Positions 41,599-50,897 of a DNA stretch of 64,000 nucleotides are shown here, piece after piece; the stretch's first letter is position 1, and each line of letters starts with the position of its first letter. The position numbers were made by a program, and so were the translations under genes. The stretch spans positions 1 to 64,000 of the forward strand of contig CAMLMC010000002.1 of assembly GCA_946481075.1 (NCBI GenBank), written 5' to 3'. The notes beneath the pieces were generated by a model. The model was given only the letters and a program-made list of their open reading frames with translations. It was not told the DNA's origin and did no database searches. Origin of the DNA: an uncultured Alphaproteobacteria bacterium (lineage in GTDB: Bacteria > Pseudomonadota > Alphaproteobacteria > Micavibrionales > Micavibrionaceae).

Positions 41599-42240
41599 AT
41601 GAATAGAACTATGGGTAAAGCTTTACTGACTACGATTTCTCTCGCGGTTCTGGCATCCGGCGCGAACGCTGCCACTTTTGATGTGCGTCTGGATGGGCCG
41701 CGTGATTCTGTGCTGATGGTTTCTGCCGCGGATCAAGGGGCGCAGGATTTCATCGCCAAAATGGGGGATCGCGGGATCAACTTCCTTGGCAATCCGGACA
41801 TGAGCGAAGAGTCCAAGAAGGCCGAATTCAAAAAGCTGCTGAATGACAGTTTCGACATGGATACAATCGGCCGTTTTGCCCTGGGTCCGACATGGAGAAC
41901 GGCAACGCCGGCACAACAAAAAGAATATCTGAAATTGTTCAACCAGATGATCGTGAAGGTCTATTCCAAACGCTTCTCGGAATACAAGGGCCAGAAGTTC
42001 GAGGTTCGTTCTTCCCGTGCCGAAGGTAAGGATACGATGGTTGCATCCTATATCATTCCTTCCGACGGGCCGGAAGTCCGGGTCGATTGGCGCGTTCGCA
42101 ATAAGGGCGGCAAGTATAAAGTTGTCGATATAATGGTGGAGGGCGTCAGCATGGCGCAGACCCAACGTGCTGATTTTGCCAGCGTGATCCAGCGCGGCGG
42201 CGGTAATATCGATGCGCTTCTTGCCGAATTGCGCAAATAA
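41599..42240 (+). CDS. mlaC: MlaC/Ttg2D family periplasmic phospholipid-binding protein
   Basis: The 213-residue protein has a signal peptide (LLTTISLAVLASGANA) and the MlaC fold (KKLLNDSFDMDTIGRFALGP, QQKEYLKLFNQMIVKVYSKR, YKVVDIMVEGVSMAQTQRAD). MlaC shuttles phospholipids between MlaA and the inner-membrane MlaFEDB complex, whose genes are not in this window. The first ATG at 41599 is very close to its AAAGGA; the ATG at 41611 is an alternative. Confidence 0.93.
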   Translation: MNRTMGKALLTTISLAVLASGANAATFDVRLDGPRDSVLMVSAADQGAQDFIAKMGDRGINFLGNPDMSEESKKAEFKKLLNDSFDMDTIGRFALGPTWRTATPAQQKEYLKLFNQMIVKVYSKRFSEYKGQKFEVRSSRAEGKDTMVASYIIPSDGPEVRVDWRVRNKGGKYKVVDIMVEGVSMAQTQRADFASVIQRGGGNIDALLAELRK

Positions 42241-42255
42241 TAAAAACCATTCCAA

Positions 42256-42285
42256 AAAAAATCCCCGCTGATGCGGGGATTTTTT
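42256..42285. terminator. Bidirectional terminator between mlaC and the DotA cluster
   Basis: ATCCCCGC (42261-42268) pairs with GCGGGGAT (42273-42280), flanked by A-run and T-run. It can end both mlaC and the minus-strand DotA operon. Confidence 0.88.
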
Positions 42286-45064
42286 ATTCCATCTTCAGGC
42301 CTTCCATTGCTTTGGATAGCTTGCCCATAGCTCCGCCAAAGCCTTGCTGCAGGTTGGAGCCAACACCGGCCGCACCGATAGATACATAGCGCATCAGGCC
42401 ATCGGCCGGATCGCCGTCTTGCGAACCGAAGGTTGATATGCCGGCGCCCAGCCATGTCATGACGTGGTCCGGAATCATGTCAACCAGTTTGAAGCAAGGG
42501 ATAGCGAACAGATACACGATGATTGTGTAGATTACAGTGTAGAAAAATTCATCGATCGTTCCGCTAACGAAATTCGCCTCTGTCATGACTTCGGCGCTAT
42601 CGACACCGGGTGGCGCAAAACATCCTGTATCACCGGTAACGTAGTGACCGGCCAGATTGCTGAGCACCAGATAGAAAACCTGATTCAAAACCTTCACCAT
42701 GGCCGCAAAGATTGCAACGCCGCCCATCAGGCCCACCAGAATGAGGATCGGGCGCAGGAAAATTTCCAGGATGTGGAAATATCCTGATGCCGCCGCATCG
42801 CCCGGCATGCCCTGCCCACCAATGTTAAGATGCGCGAGGGCCCAAAGAGGCATGCCAACCATGGCCTCGAAGATGGATTTCACCCATGTCATAAAGGCGA
42901 AGAAAAAGTAGATGAAGGGCAGGAACGGTACGACGTAATAGAGAATGAATCCGAGCACAAGACCGATCCCTGCAAAGCTGACTAGAAAGCTCGACGCTGT
43001 TTGCAAAACCTGCTTGAAGCCAAATTTTTCGAACATGCCGAGCAAACCGCCCCCGATACCTGTCCCCGCCGCCAGCGCAAAACCTCGGATGGAGTGTTCG
43101 ACAAGTCCTTTCCCAAGTGACGTCAATTGCGCCAAGGGGTGCACATCGGTGTTTTTACACATATCGAATAAGCCGCGCGTGCCCATGAATACATTCATTA
43201 CATCGATGATGACATTGCCCGTAAGTTCCGTGTTATGGGTTTCCGGGACGTTCTCGAGAAAATACGAAGTGTTATCGCTGCCCCAATAAGCAAATAACTG
43301 GTTGATGGCGATGAGTACTTCACGTTGTTGCGGGTCTTCAAACGTGATAATGCTCCCCGATGCCAGATCAGGGGTGTATAGCGCGCTCATCGGCGTCGTG
43401 CTGTCTTCTCTTAGCTTCTGTCGCTTCACATACTCCATGACATAGGGCATCAAAACGATTTCCGGCTTCGCATAGACCGCGCTGGTTAGCGCACCGTTTT
43501 GTTCCGCGATTTTATTGAACCAAATGCCGGCTCCGGCCCATCCGTATTTCATGGCGGCATCATTCAGCCATTCACCGTTTGCAATCTGTTCTTCGCGCGC
43601 ATTGCCCAGGGCGCGGTTCATATCATTTTGCGCATACCAAATTTCATTGGTTCTGGCATTGCCCCATTCCGTGAGGGACATATCAGGAAACGCATTTTCC
43701 GGTTCGTATGGCATATAACGCTGGGTATATGTTTTGGCCCGTGTGGCAGAAAGCGTATTGCGGCAAGCAGGAGATTCAATGGCCGGGGCAGAACTGACGT
43801 TAAAATATTCGCCGTGCCACAGGCATGCGACCAATTCCAGATAGGCTTGTTGCATCACCGTTGCGCCGGGCTGTGCCTGATCGACGATGGTCAGGGCCAG
43901 TTCGCCGCAGAATGGAAAGACAGCGCCCGGTTCCGATGCATAAAGCGCCGCATCCTGAACGCCGAAGCGTATGAAGAGTGTGCCGCCATTTGCCTTCTGT
44001 GAAAAATCAGCAAAGGCCGGCGGCTGGTTGCCGACCAGCTCGACGGCATTTGATTGCGATGCCCTGTCGACGCCTTCACCTGTTGTGGTTTGCGCGCCGT
44101 TGCCAAAGACGACATAAGGCTGAACGTCGCGGCCATAGGCCTTTCCTTCCGCGAACTGGCAGGTTTTCGCCAGTTGCATGAAGCTGACCAGAGAACTGAG
44201 ATTTGGCATGTTCGGTTCAGCGATCATTTGTTCCGGATTGCCTAGATAGCCGGCACCTTCGATGGCCTCGTCAAATCCGATCCAGGCGTTGGTCGCGAGG
44301 TTGGAGCCAAGCTTGGCGGCGTTGAGAACGATATATTGTGCGAAGTTCAGGCCATAAGTCGATGTGGGAAGCAGCAAGCCAAAGAAGAGGATTAGGCGCA
44401 CCGGTGCCCATGCCTTGTTGAAACGCTCGCCGAATGGAACGCCTGTCTGGGCTGTTTCCAGCACGATGGCTGTCGCCAAATAGATAATGACCAGCGAGCC
44501 AACCAGAAGCATGCCGAACGAATAGAATTCGAACAAGGCGTGCAGTCCAGTGTGGAACGGTGTTACCTCCAGGCTTTTGGAATCGAATATGCCGGGCACG
44601 CCAAAGACGAGGTCAAGCGCACGAAAGGCGAGGTCTTCCGCCGGATTATGGTCTGCAAAAAATTGCGATGTCTCCGTGGGGCCGGACGGGCCGTTATAGG
44701 TCGCGGCGCCTGCAAAGGCGTTTCCTGTGAACAGGGCAAAGATGCAAAGAACAAATTGCAATGCAAGCAGGACAAGGCCCAGAAGAACGACAAAGAAAAT
44801 TGTGACCTTATCTATATTCCGCCGGTCGAAGACAAGATGGCGGCGGGATTCTATAAGCACCCGATATACGGAATAAGTCCCGTGGTTTTCCGCCCGCAGA
44901 AAAGGGTGATTGTCGGGAAGGATTCTTAACGTGTTGAATACAACAGCAATAAAATAGGCAAGATTTTTAAACCCCCCCAACAATTTCCCGATACGAGGGA
45001 GAATGCCGGGAAGCGCCATATATTTGATGACGCTGGTTTGGTTTATGGATGTCTTGCCTGCCAT
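42284..45064 (-). CDS. DotA/TraY-family membrane protein, third of three
   Basis: The 926-residue polytopic protein belongs to the DotA/TraY family of type IVB secretion or conjugation systems. It has an N-terminal ALPGILPRIGKLLGGFKN segment, a hydrophobic helix (about 95-115), the hallmark VLETAQTGVPFGERFNKAWA (about 205-225), a long periplasmic region with GWAGAGIWFNKIAEQNGAL, and a C-terminal helix bundle with FLPFIYFFFAFMTWVKSIFE and GYFHILEIFLRPILILVG. The ATG at 45064 is 6 nt beyond the previous stop, so it is in an operon with the two upstream paralogues. Whether it is an inner-membrane scaffold or channel is inferred from DotA. Confidence 0.9.
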   Translation of the reverse strand: MAGKTSINQTSVIKYMALPGILPRIGKLLGGFKNLAYFIAVVFNTLRILPDNHPFLRAENHGTYSVYRVLIESRRHLVFDRRNIDKVTIFFVVLLGLVLLALQFVLCIFALFTGNAFAGAATYNGPSGPTETSQFFADHNPAEDLAFRALDLVFGVPGIFDSKSLEVTPFHTGLHALFEFYSFGMLLVGSLVIIYLATAIVLETAQTGVPFGERFNKAWAPVRLILFFGLLLPTSTYGLNFAQYIVLNAAKLGSNLATNAWIGFDEAIEGAGYLGNPEQMIAEPNMPNLSSLVSFMQLAKTCQFAEGKAYGRDVQPYVVFGNGAQTTTGEGVDRASQSNAVELVGNQPPAFADFSQKANGGTLFIRFGVQDAALYASEPGAVFPFCGELALTIVDQAQPGATVMQQAYLELVACLWHGEYFNVSSAPAIESPACRNTLSATRAKTYTQRYMPYEPENAFPDMSLTEWGNARTNEIWYAQNDMNRALGNAREEQIANGEWLNDAAMKYGWAGAGIWFNKIAEQNGALTSAVYAKPEIVLMPYVMEYVKRQKLREDSTTPMSALYTPDLASGSIITFEDPQQREVLIAINQLFAYWGSDNTSYFLENVPETHNTELTGNVIIDVMNVFMGTRGLFDMCKNTDVHPLAQLTSLGKGLVEHSIRGFALAAGTGIGGGLLGMFEKFGFKQVLQTASSFLVSFAGIGLVLGFILYYVVPFLPFIYFFFAFMTWVKSIFEAMVGMPLWALAHLNIGGQGMPGDAAASGYFHILEIFLRPILILVGLMGGVAIFAAMVKVLNQVFYLVLSNLAGHYVTGDTGCFAPPGVDSAEVMTEANFVSGTIDEFFYTVIYTIIVYLFAIPCFKLVDMIPDHVMTWLGAGISTFGSQDGDPADGLMRYVSIGAAGVGSNLQQGFGGAMGKLSKAMEGLKME

Positions 45065-45070
45065 GCCGGA

Positions 45071-47797
45071 TTACCCGTTTTGTGGAGGATTGACGGTTCT
45101 AATACCGGCTTGCGTAAAGCCGCCGGCGGCTTCCATCACGTTGCCAACCATGCCGTTGCCGCCAATGGTTTTTTCCGAGATCGCATTACCGCCGATCGAC
45201 AGGCGCATCATCAAGCCCTCTGCGGGGTCCGAGGCTTTATCGTTGAATGTATTCACCGACGCACCCATGTAGCGCAGAATGTTGTTCGGGACGAGGTCGA
45301 TCAGTTTAAAGCAGGACATCCCGATCATATAGACAACAATCGCGTACATAATGGTAAAGAACAGCTCATCAATCGGCCCACGGAAAAAGTCCATCGCATT
45401 GCCGCTGCTTGGCGTTGCCGACCCTGTGTTGTTGCTGTTTGTAATACCGCCACAGATCGCTGTGGAATTCGGATCATGTCCTGCAACGTTCTGGACCACC
45501 AGATAAAATATCTCATTCAGGACCTTGACCATGGCCGCGAAGATAACGACGGAGGCGAGAAGGCCAAAGACGATCAGAAGTGGCCGGAGGAAGATTTCGA
45601 AAATCATGTAAATACCGTTCATGGCGGCATCGCCCGGCAGGCCTTCACCATCAATCTTGAGGAAAGCAAGCGCCCATAGCGGCACGCCCACCATGGCCTC
45701 AAAAAGCCCTTTGATCCAGCCGCCGACCGCAAAGAAGAAGTAAAGGAACGGCATGAACGGCATGACGTAGTAAAGAAGGAAGCCCATTACGATCGTGATA
45801 CTGGCCACGGATGTCAGCATAGACGATGCCGCCCCGGCAACTGGTCCAAGGAACGGCACTTGTATGGTTGCACCCGCGCCAAAGGCGATCCCGGTTCCAA
45901 GGTTGCGGATGGAGGCTTCGACAAGGCCCTTGCCGAGTTGCGAAAGCTGGGCCAGCGGATGCACTTCGGTGTTCTGGCACATCGCGAACAGCCCTTGCGT
46001 CCCGAAGATCAGGTTGATGGAATCAACGACAATATTGCCTGTAATCTGTGTCTGACTGCCCAGATCACCGAAGTTTGGATCTTTGGCCCAGTCGTCATAG
46101 ACATTCTTCAAAACCTGGTGGATCTTGGCCATATCCCGTTCGGTGAATTCAATCTCGCGGCCATCTGCCATCGTTGCGCCGAACAGATCCGCCAGTTCCT
46201 GGTTCTGCTGCAACTGTTCCATCCGCACATATTCCATTGTGTACGGCATGCGGCGTGCCGAGGGAATATTGGCAACGGAGTTCACGAGGTCGCCATTGAT
46301 ATGCGCGATCTGGTTATACCACATGCCGGCCCCACCCCAGCCGCGGTCGCGAATGTCCTGTTGGTCTTGTTGCCATTTTTCGCTGGAGGCTTGTAAATCT
46401 ACAGCAGAATTAATTTTTTCTTTTAGGTACTCGTTGATCTCATTGATGGCCGCATCGGCATAGGACATGTCGGCCTGTGGCGGATCTATACCCGGCTTCC
46501 CATCAACGAGAAGTTGTTCTGCGCGTAATTCTGCGGCGGTCTTTAATCCATATTGGCTGCCTGTCCACATTTGGTTGACGAGGGTCAGATATGATTTTTG
46601 AATAAAGGCACTTCCGCTTGCGTAAGCTTCTCCGAATGAAATGACCAGATCTCCGCAAAGCGAAAAGACGTGTCCTTTTTCGTTCGTATACTGGCTTGGA
46701 TTATATTCACCAAAACGAATTAAAACATCTTTTCTGAAATCCCGTGCCTCTACCTGACCTGTATCCTCACGCGGGTCCTCATAAGCCAGCTGTGCAAGTG
46801 TTTGCGGCGGCCCCGCCATTTCAGATGTGGCGTCACTGATAACATAGGCCTGAATATCTATGGACCGGTGGCTTCCCTGTTGCAGCGGATAAAGTTTTTC
46901 ATACACATACTGGCAGGCCAGAACCTGTGTCATAAACGCGGCCAATGGTTTGACATTCGGCACTTTGGGTGTGCCGACCCTTTCTTCCGGATCGCTGAGA
47001 TAGCTTTCGTTCATCGTCTCGTTGAACAGGACCCAGCCCTTGGTCGCGAAATCCGAACCGAACTTGGCGAAGTAAAGCGTGATCCATTGCGCCGAGTTCA
47101 GGCCATATCCGACAGGGATGAGAAGGCCGAGGGCGAAAACAAGACGGATCGGCGTCCAGACATGGTCGTAACGCTTGCCGAAAGGGACGCCTGTTTGCGC
47201 GGTTTCGACAACGACCGCGAAGATGTAATAGCAGATGATGATAACGGCAACGACCAGCAGGCCGATGCTGTAGAGTTGGAACAATTCATGGAGCGAGGAA
47301 TGGAAATCCGTTCTCGCCTCTCCGGGGCGGAAAATCTCCGGTACGCCGAACACGATGAACAACAACAGATAGGCAACGTCCTTTTCAAGATTGGGGTCCA
47401 TGAAGAAGGCGCCATAATCGGTCGGCATGTTGCTGGCAAGCGCCGGATTGATCATAACATAACCGATCATGATGGCGAATTGCATGACAAGCATGACCAA
47501 CCCGACAAGGATCGAATAGAACACAATGACCTTATCGGCATTTGACCACGTATATTTTAATTCCGATGCCGCGGCGGCAATAACGCCGCGCAGGGACAGA
47601 TGCTGGCGATTGTGCGGCAATAAAATAGGATGCGTGACAGGAAGCAGGCCCAGCGAGCGGTAGACCGAGGCGATCAGGACGGCCAGATTGATAAAGCCGT
47701 CTTTGGCAAAGGCGCGGATGCGCGGCACAATTTGCGGCATAAGCATATACCGCAGGATATCGCCCTTTGTAACACCATTGAGAAGGCCCATAATCAT
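45071..47797 (-). CDS. DotA/TraY-family membrane protein, second of three
   Basis: The 908-residue paralogue has YMLMPQIVPRIRAFAKDGFI at the N-terminus, VVVETAQTGVPFGKRYDHVW, RLVFALGLLIPVGYGLNSAQ, GWGGAGMWYNQIAHINGDLV in the periplasmic part and FMPFLYFFFAVGGWIKGLFE plus YMIFEIFLRPLLIVFGLLAS near the C-terminus. About nine hydrophobic helices are split between the two ends. Its start overlaps the stop of the first copy by 4 nt (ATGA), so the genes are coupled. It differs substantially from its neighbours, so this is old duplication rather than a recent copy. Confidence 0.9.
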   Translation of the reverse strand: MIMGLLNGVTKGDILRYMLMPQIVPRIRAFAKDGFINLAVLIASVYRSLGLLPVTHPILLPHNRQHLSLRGVIAAAASELKYTWSNADKVIVFYSILVGLVMLVMQFAIMIGYVMINPALASNMPTDYGAFFMDPNLEKDVAYLLLFIVFGVPEIFRPGEARTDFHSSLHELFQLYSIGLLVVAVIIICYYIFAVVVETAQTGVPFGKRYDHVWTPIRLVFALGLLIPVGYGLNSAQWITLYFAKFGSDFATKGWVLFNETMNESYLSDPEERVGTPKVPNVKPLAAFMTQVLACQYVYEKLYPLQQGSHRSIDIQAYVISDATSEMAGPPQTLAQLAYEDPREDTGQVEARDFRKDVLIRFGEYNPSQYTNEKGHVFSLCGDLVISFGEAYASGSAFIQKSYLTLVNQMWTGSQYGLKTAAELRAEQLLVDGKPGIDPPQADMSYADAAINEINEYLKEKINSAVDLQASSEKWQQDQQDIRDRGWGGAGMWYNQIAHINGDLVNSVANIPSARRMPYTMEYVRMEQLQQNQELADLFGATMADGREIEFTERDMAKIHQVLKNVYDDWAKDPNFGDLGSQTQITGNIVVDSINLIFGTQGLFAMCQNTEVHPLAQLSQLGKGLVEASIRNLGTGIAFGAGATIQVPFLGPVAGAASSMLTSVASITIVMGFLLYYVMPFMPFLYFFFAVGGWIKGLFEAMVGVPLWALAFLKIDGEGLPGDAAMNGIYMIFEIFLRPLLIVFGLLASVVIFAAMVKVLNEIFYLVVQNVAGHDPNSTAICGGITNSNNTGSATPSSGNAMDFFRGPIDELFFTIMYAIVVYMIGMSCFKLIDLVPNNILRYMGASVNTFNDKASDPAEGLMMRLSIGGNAISEKTIGGNGMVGNVMEAAGGFTQAGIRTVNPPQNG

Positions 47798-50628
47798 GCT
47801 GCCCCTCCTTGTCCCTGATCACCGGCGGCTTTGAAGGCGGAACTGACCAATTGTCCGGCCGCCTGTCCACCCTTATTGATCCCTCCCAGAATTTGCGGGG
47901 CGATCTGGTTCCCGGCAATTGCGGTGTATTGCGACAGGTTCGCCGTCGGGTCGCCCGTATTGTCGTTGAACGTGCTGACCTGCGTACCGAGCCACTGCAT
48001 CACATGCTTTGGTATTGTGTCGATCAGTTTAAAGGCGGATGTCGCCATCATATATACAAGGATGGCATACATGATAGTAAAGAAGAACTGGTCGACTGCG
48101 CCCATTTGTGTGATCTCGTAATCGCCGCTTGCAATCGTTCCACCGCCTTCGGGGTCCGGAATGGCTCCTACAATATTCCCGACAACCTGATCGAAAATTT
48201 CGTTGAGTACGGCAACCATGGCCCCGAAGATCGCCATACCGCCGATCAGGCCGAACAGGGTAACGATCGGGCGCAGGAAGATTTCAAAGAGCAGGAAATA
48301 TCCGCCCGCTGCGGCCTTGCCCGAGAATCCGTCACCGTCGATGCGCAGGTGTGCAAGCGCCCAAAGTGGCGCGCCGACCATGGCTTCGAATATGGATTTA
48401 ACCCATGCGCCAACCGCGAAGAAGAAATACAGGAACGGCAGGAACGGCAGAATGTAATATAGAATAAAGCCAGCGGTCAGGCCGATCGTTGCCACGTTGA
48501 CGAACATTTTGCTGATTGCCATCAGTCCGGCGCCAAGCCCCTGCTGCATGATGCCCTCCATGCCTCCGCCAAAGGAGAAGAAAAGCGATGTGGCCATGCT
48601 GCGAATGGCATTTTCTACGAGAGCCTTACCGATGGAACTGAGCGCGGCGAGGGGATGGACCTGAGGCATGCTCGCGGTTCCTTCCTCCATAGACGTTTGC
48701 TCCTGTAATTGGAACAGACCGTTGATCCCGAAGACGACGCCGATGACGTCAAGGAAGACATTGCCGGTCATACCGCGCGGCACACCGCCTTCTTCATCGG
48801 CGCGCTCGCATGGCCATTTATACATGTTGTTCAAAACTTTTGCGACAGCCGCATCATGTGGCTTGGCGAACGTCACAGGTCTGCCGTCGGCCAGATTGGG
48901 GGCAAAGGCGCCGCATTCACCGGATGCCGTATCTGCCTGTTGCTTTTCGGTCCGCACGAACTCCATTACCTGCGGGTATGATTTTGGCCTAGGCGCTGCA
49001 TAGATGGCGGCGGACATAGACCCATTGATCTCGGCCACGCGGTTATACCAGATACCGGCCCCGCCCCAGCCATAACGCTCCATCTCTTCGGACAGCTTCA
49101 GATTTATGCTGGAGCGGAGCTGATCGATACCAGTTGTGACGGCGATCTGGATGGCAGTTTCTATATTTTCAACATCATCAGTGATAGCACTTGCTGGCGG
49201 CATGGGCTGGGTTCCGCATGTTGCGCTATCGCCGAGTGTGCCGACATTGTGACACGGGTCCTGAATGCCCTGATTGGTATCGGCCGGCCTCCCAGGTACA
49301 AAAGCATAAGCAGCGCGCTCGCCAACATCGGCAATCGTTGATGAAGTATTCACAAAAAGGCGGCGGACAATGTTGTAATACTCCATCTCGACTGTACGCA
49401 CTCCACCATTAGCGCCTGAGGATCCTCTGCCGCTCCCGCCGCTTCCGCTGGCTCCTTCATAATAAGGCGGATTTTGACTGGTCAATGATACGGTCAACTT
49501 GCCGCAATAGGGAATAATCTCGGTGCTGCTTTCGCCTGCCTGTCCCGGGATGGTTTTCTCTGCGCCGAACACAACCTCCATGTCAGACTGGCCGAAATCT
49601 TCATCGGCCTGATCGTAATCGTAATCTTCCCATGCATGGGGTTGCCCATCGACGATCACATAGGGTTTGATCTGGATGGTTCCTGCCGTTGGACGTTCCA
49701 CATCGATCGGGTAATAGATATTGTAAATCTCGCGGCAGGCGTGGTAGACGGTGGCGAAGTAAACAAGTCCGTCGATACTTGGCGGCGTACCACCGGCGAT
49801 CAGAGAGGCGTTGTCGACGCCCATCGGGTTTTCCAGTTGTTCGTTGTAGAGGATCCATCCGTTGGTTGCAAAGCTGGAGCCGAGCTTGGCAACATAGAAT
49901 GTAATGTATTGCGAGGCATTGAAACCGTAATTAAGAGGGACCAGTAAGCCGATCGCGGCGATCAGGCGGAATGGTGCATAGATTTTCGAAAAGCGGCGGC
50001 CGAAGGGAACGCCAGTCTGCGCCGTTTCCACCACAACAACGACCACGTAATAAAGAAATATCAAGACGGCGATGAGCAGTATCGCCAAATTATAAAACTG
50101 GAACAAATCATGCAGGCCAAGATGAAAAGGCGTTGGCCCGTTTGCAATGGCATTCGAATCAAAAACGCCCGGCAGGCCGAACACATAGTCCAGCATCATG
50201 AAGGCGATGTCGGTTTCGGGATGATCGGTTTGGAAAATGCTGGTAAACGGCCCGCCTCCCGCTTCTTGCGCGAAGGCCTTGCCCGTGACGAGTGTTATAA
50301 AAAAGAGCAGAAATTGCAGGGCCAGTATAACGATGGAGGTCAGGATGGCACCGAAAACCACGACCTGATCAATATTTTTGCGGTTGAACTGGACGCGGCC
50401 GGCGGCTGCTGCCAGAACGTTTAAAAGACTGAACTGCCCGATATTGGATTGAAGCAGATAGGGATGTTCTGGCGGCAGGATGCGGACGCCGCCAAACACG
50501 CTGGCAATCAGAAAGGCAAGATAGCCGAAGCCGGTTCCGAACAATTCCTTCAAACGCGGCAGAACGCCGGGCAGCAAGGCATAAGCCGCCACGGTTTTTA
50601 TGTTTAATTTCTGTGCGTTAGTCGTCAT
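47794..50628 (-). CDS. DotA/TraY-family membrane protein, first of three
   Basis: The 944-residue product starts at the ATG at 50628 (MTTNAQKLNIKTVAAYALLP). The longer frame to 50787 covers AT-rich DNA without coding character. It shows LLPGVLPRLKELFGTGFGYL, VVVETAQTGVPFGRRFSKIY, GLLVPLNYGFNASQYITFYV, a large periplasmic domain (about 280-650) with YGWGGAGIWYNRVAEINGSM, a Gly/Ser-rich insert (about 435-455) and the C-terminal FLPFLYFFFAVGAWVKSIFE and GYFLLFEIFLRPIVTLFGLI. It heads the operon, with the intergenic region at 50629-50897 as its likely promoter. Other Dot/Icm genes are not in the window. Confidence 0.9.
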   Translation of the reverse strand: MTTNAQKLNIKTVAAYALLPGVLPRLKELFGTGFGYLAFLIASVFGGVRILPPEHPYLLQSNIGQFSLLNVLAAAAGRVQFNRKNIDQVVVFGAILTSIVILALQFLLFFITLVTGKAFAQEAGGGPFTSIFQTDHPETDIAFMMLDYVFGLPGVFDSNAIANGPTPFHLGLHDLFQFYNLAILLIAVLIFLYYVVVVVVETAQTGVPFGRRFSKIYAPFRLIAAIGLLVPLNYGFNASQYITFYVAKLGSSFATNGWILYNEQLENPMGVDNASLIAGGTPPSIDGLVYFATVYHACREIYNIYYPIDVERPTAGTIQIKPYVIVDGQPHAWEDYDYDQADEDFGQSDMEVVFGAEKTIPGQAGESSTEIIPYCGKLTVSLTSQNPPYYEGASGSGGSGRGSSGANGGVRTVEMEYYNIVRRLFVNTSSTIADVGERAAYAFVPGRPADTNQGIQDPCHNVGTLGDSATCGTQPMPPASAITDDVENIETAIQIAVTTGIDQLRSSINLKLSEEMERYGWGGAGIWYNRVAEINGSMSAAIYAAPRPKSYPQVMEFVRTEKQQADTASGECGAFAPNLADGRPVTFAKPHDAAVAKVLNNMYKWPCERADEEGGVPRGMTGNVFLDVIGVVFGINGLFQLQEQTSMEEGTASMPQVHPLAALSSIGKALVENAIRSMATSLFFSFGGGMEGIMQQGLGAGLMAISKMFVNVATIGLTAGFILYYILPFLPFLYFFFAVGAWVKSIFEAMVGAPLWALAHLRIDGDGFSGKAAAGGYFLLFEIFLRPIVTLFGLIGGMAIFGAMVAVLNEIFDQVVGNIVGAIPDPEGGGTIASGDYEITQMGAVDQFFFTIMYAILVYMMATSAFKLIDTIPKHVMQWLGTQVSTFNDNTGDPTANLSQYTAIAGNQIAPQILGGINKGGQAAGQLVSSAFKAAGDQGQGGAA

Positions 50629-50897
50629 GCGTCGGTGAATCTGCCCCTGTCCCAATATATCGCAAAATCTTGTTAAGCTTGCGTAAATAATACCATAGCG
50701 TCCGCCGGGAATGCCAATTTGAGGCAAAAAAGAGGCGGTGCCCGTCTGGCAGGGCTGTGCGCAAAAGGTATATAAGTATAAATACAATAGAATGCATGAA
50801 TATTTAAGTATTCACTGTATAAATGTTAATTTTATTTAACTATTATGCTCTCATTATTGTTCATACACACAAATCATGAATCTGGGGACTTGAGCCG
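50629..50897. promoter_or_regulatory. Divergent control region between the DotA operon and the pilin-like gene
   Basis: The 269-nt intergenic region becomes strongly AT-rich toward the pilin-like gene (from about 50768). It must hold the promoters for both divergent units. The inverted repeat TGAATATTTAAGTATTCA at 50797-50814 could be an operator. I cannot assign -35/-10 boxes with confidence. Confidence 0.45.

Noticed and set aside
50629..50787. N-terminal extension of the first DotA-like protein
   Set aside because: The extra 53 codons lie in AT-rich non-coding-looking DNA and do not match the other two paralogues, which start directly with the LPG(I/V)LPR-type segment.
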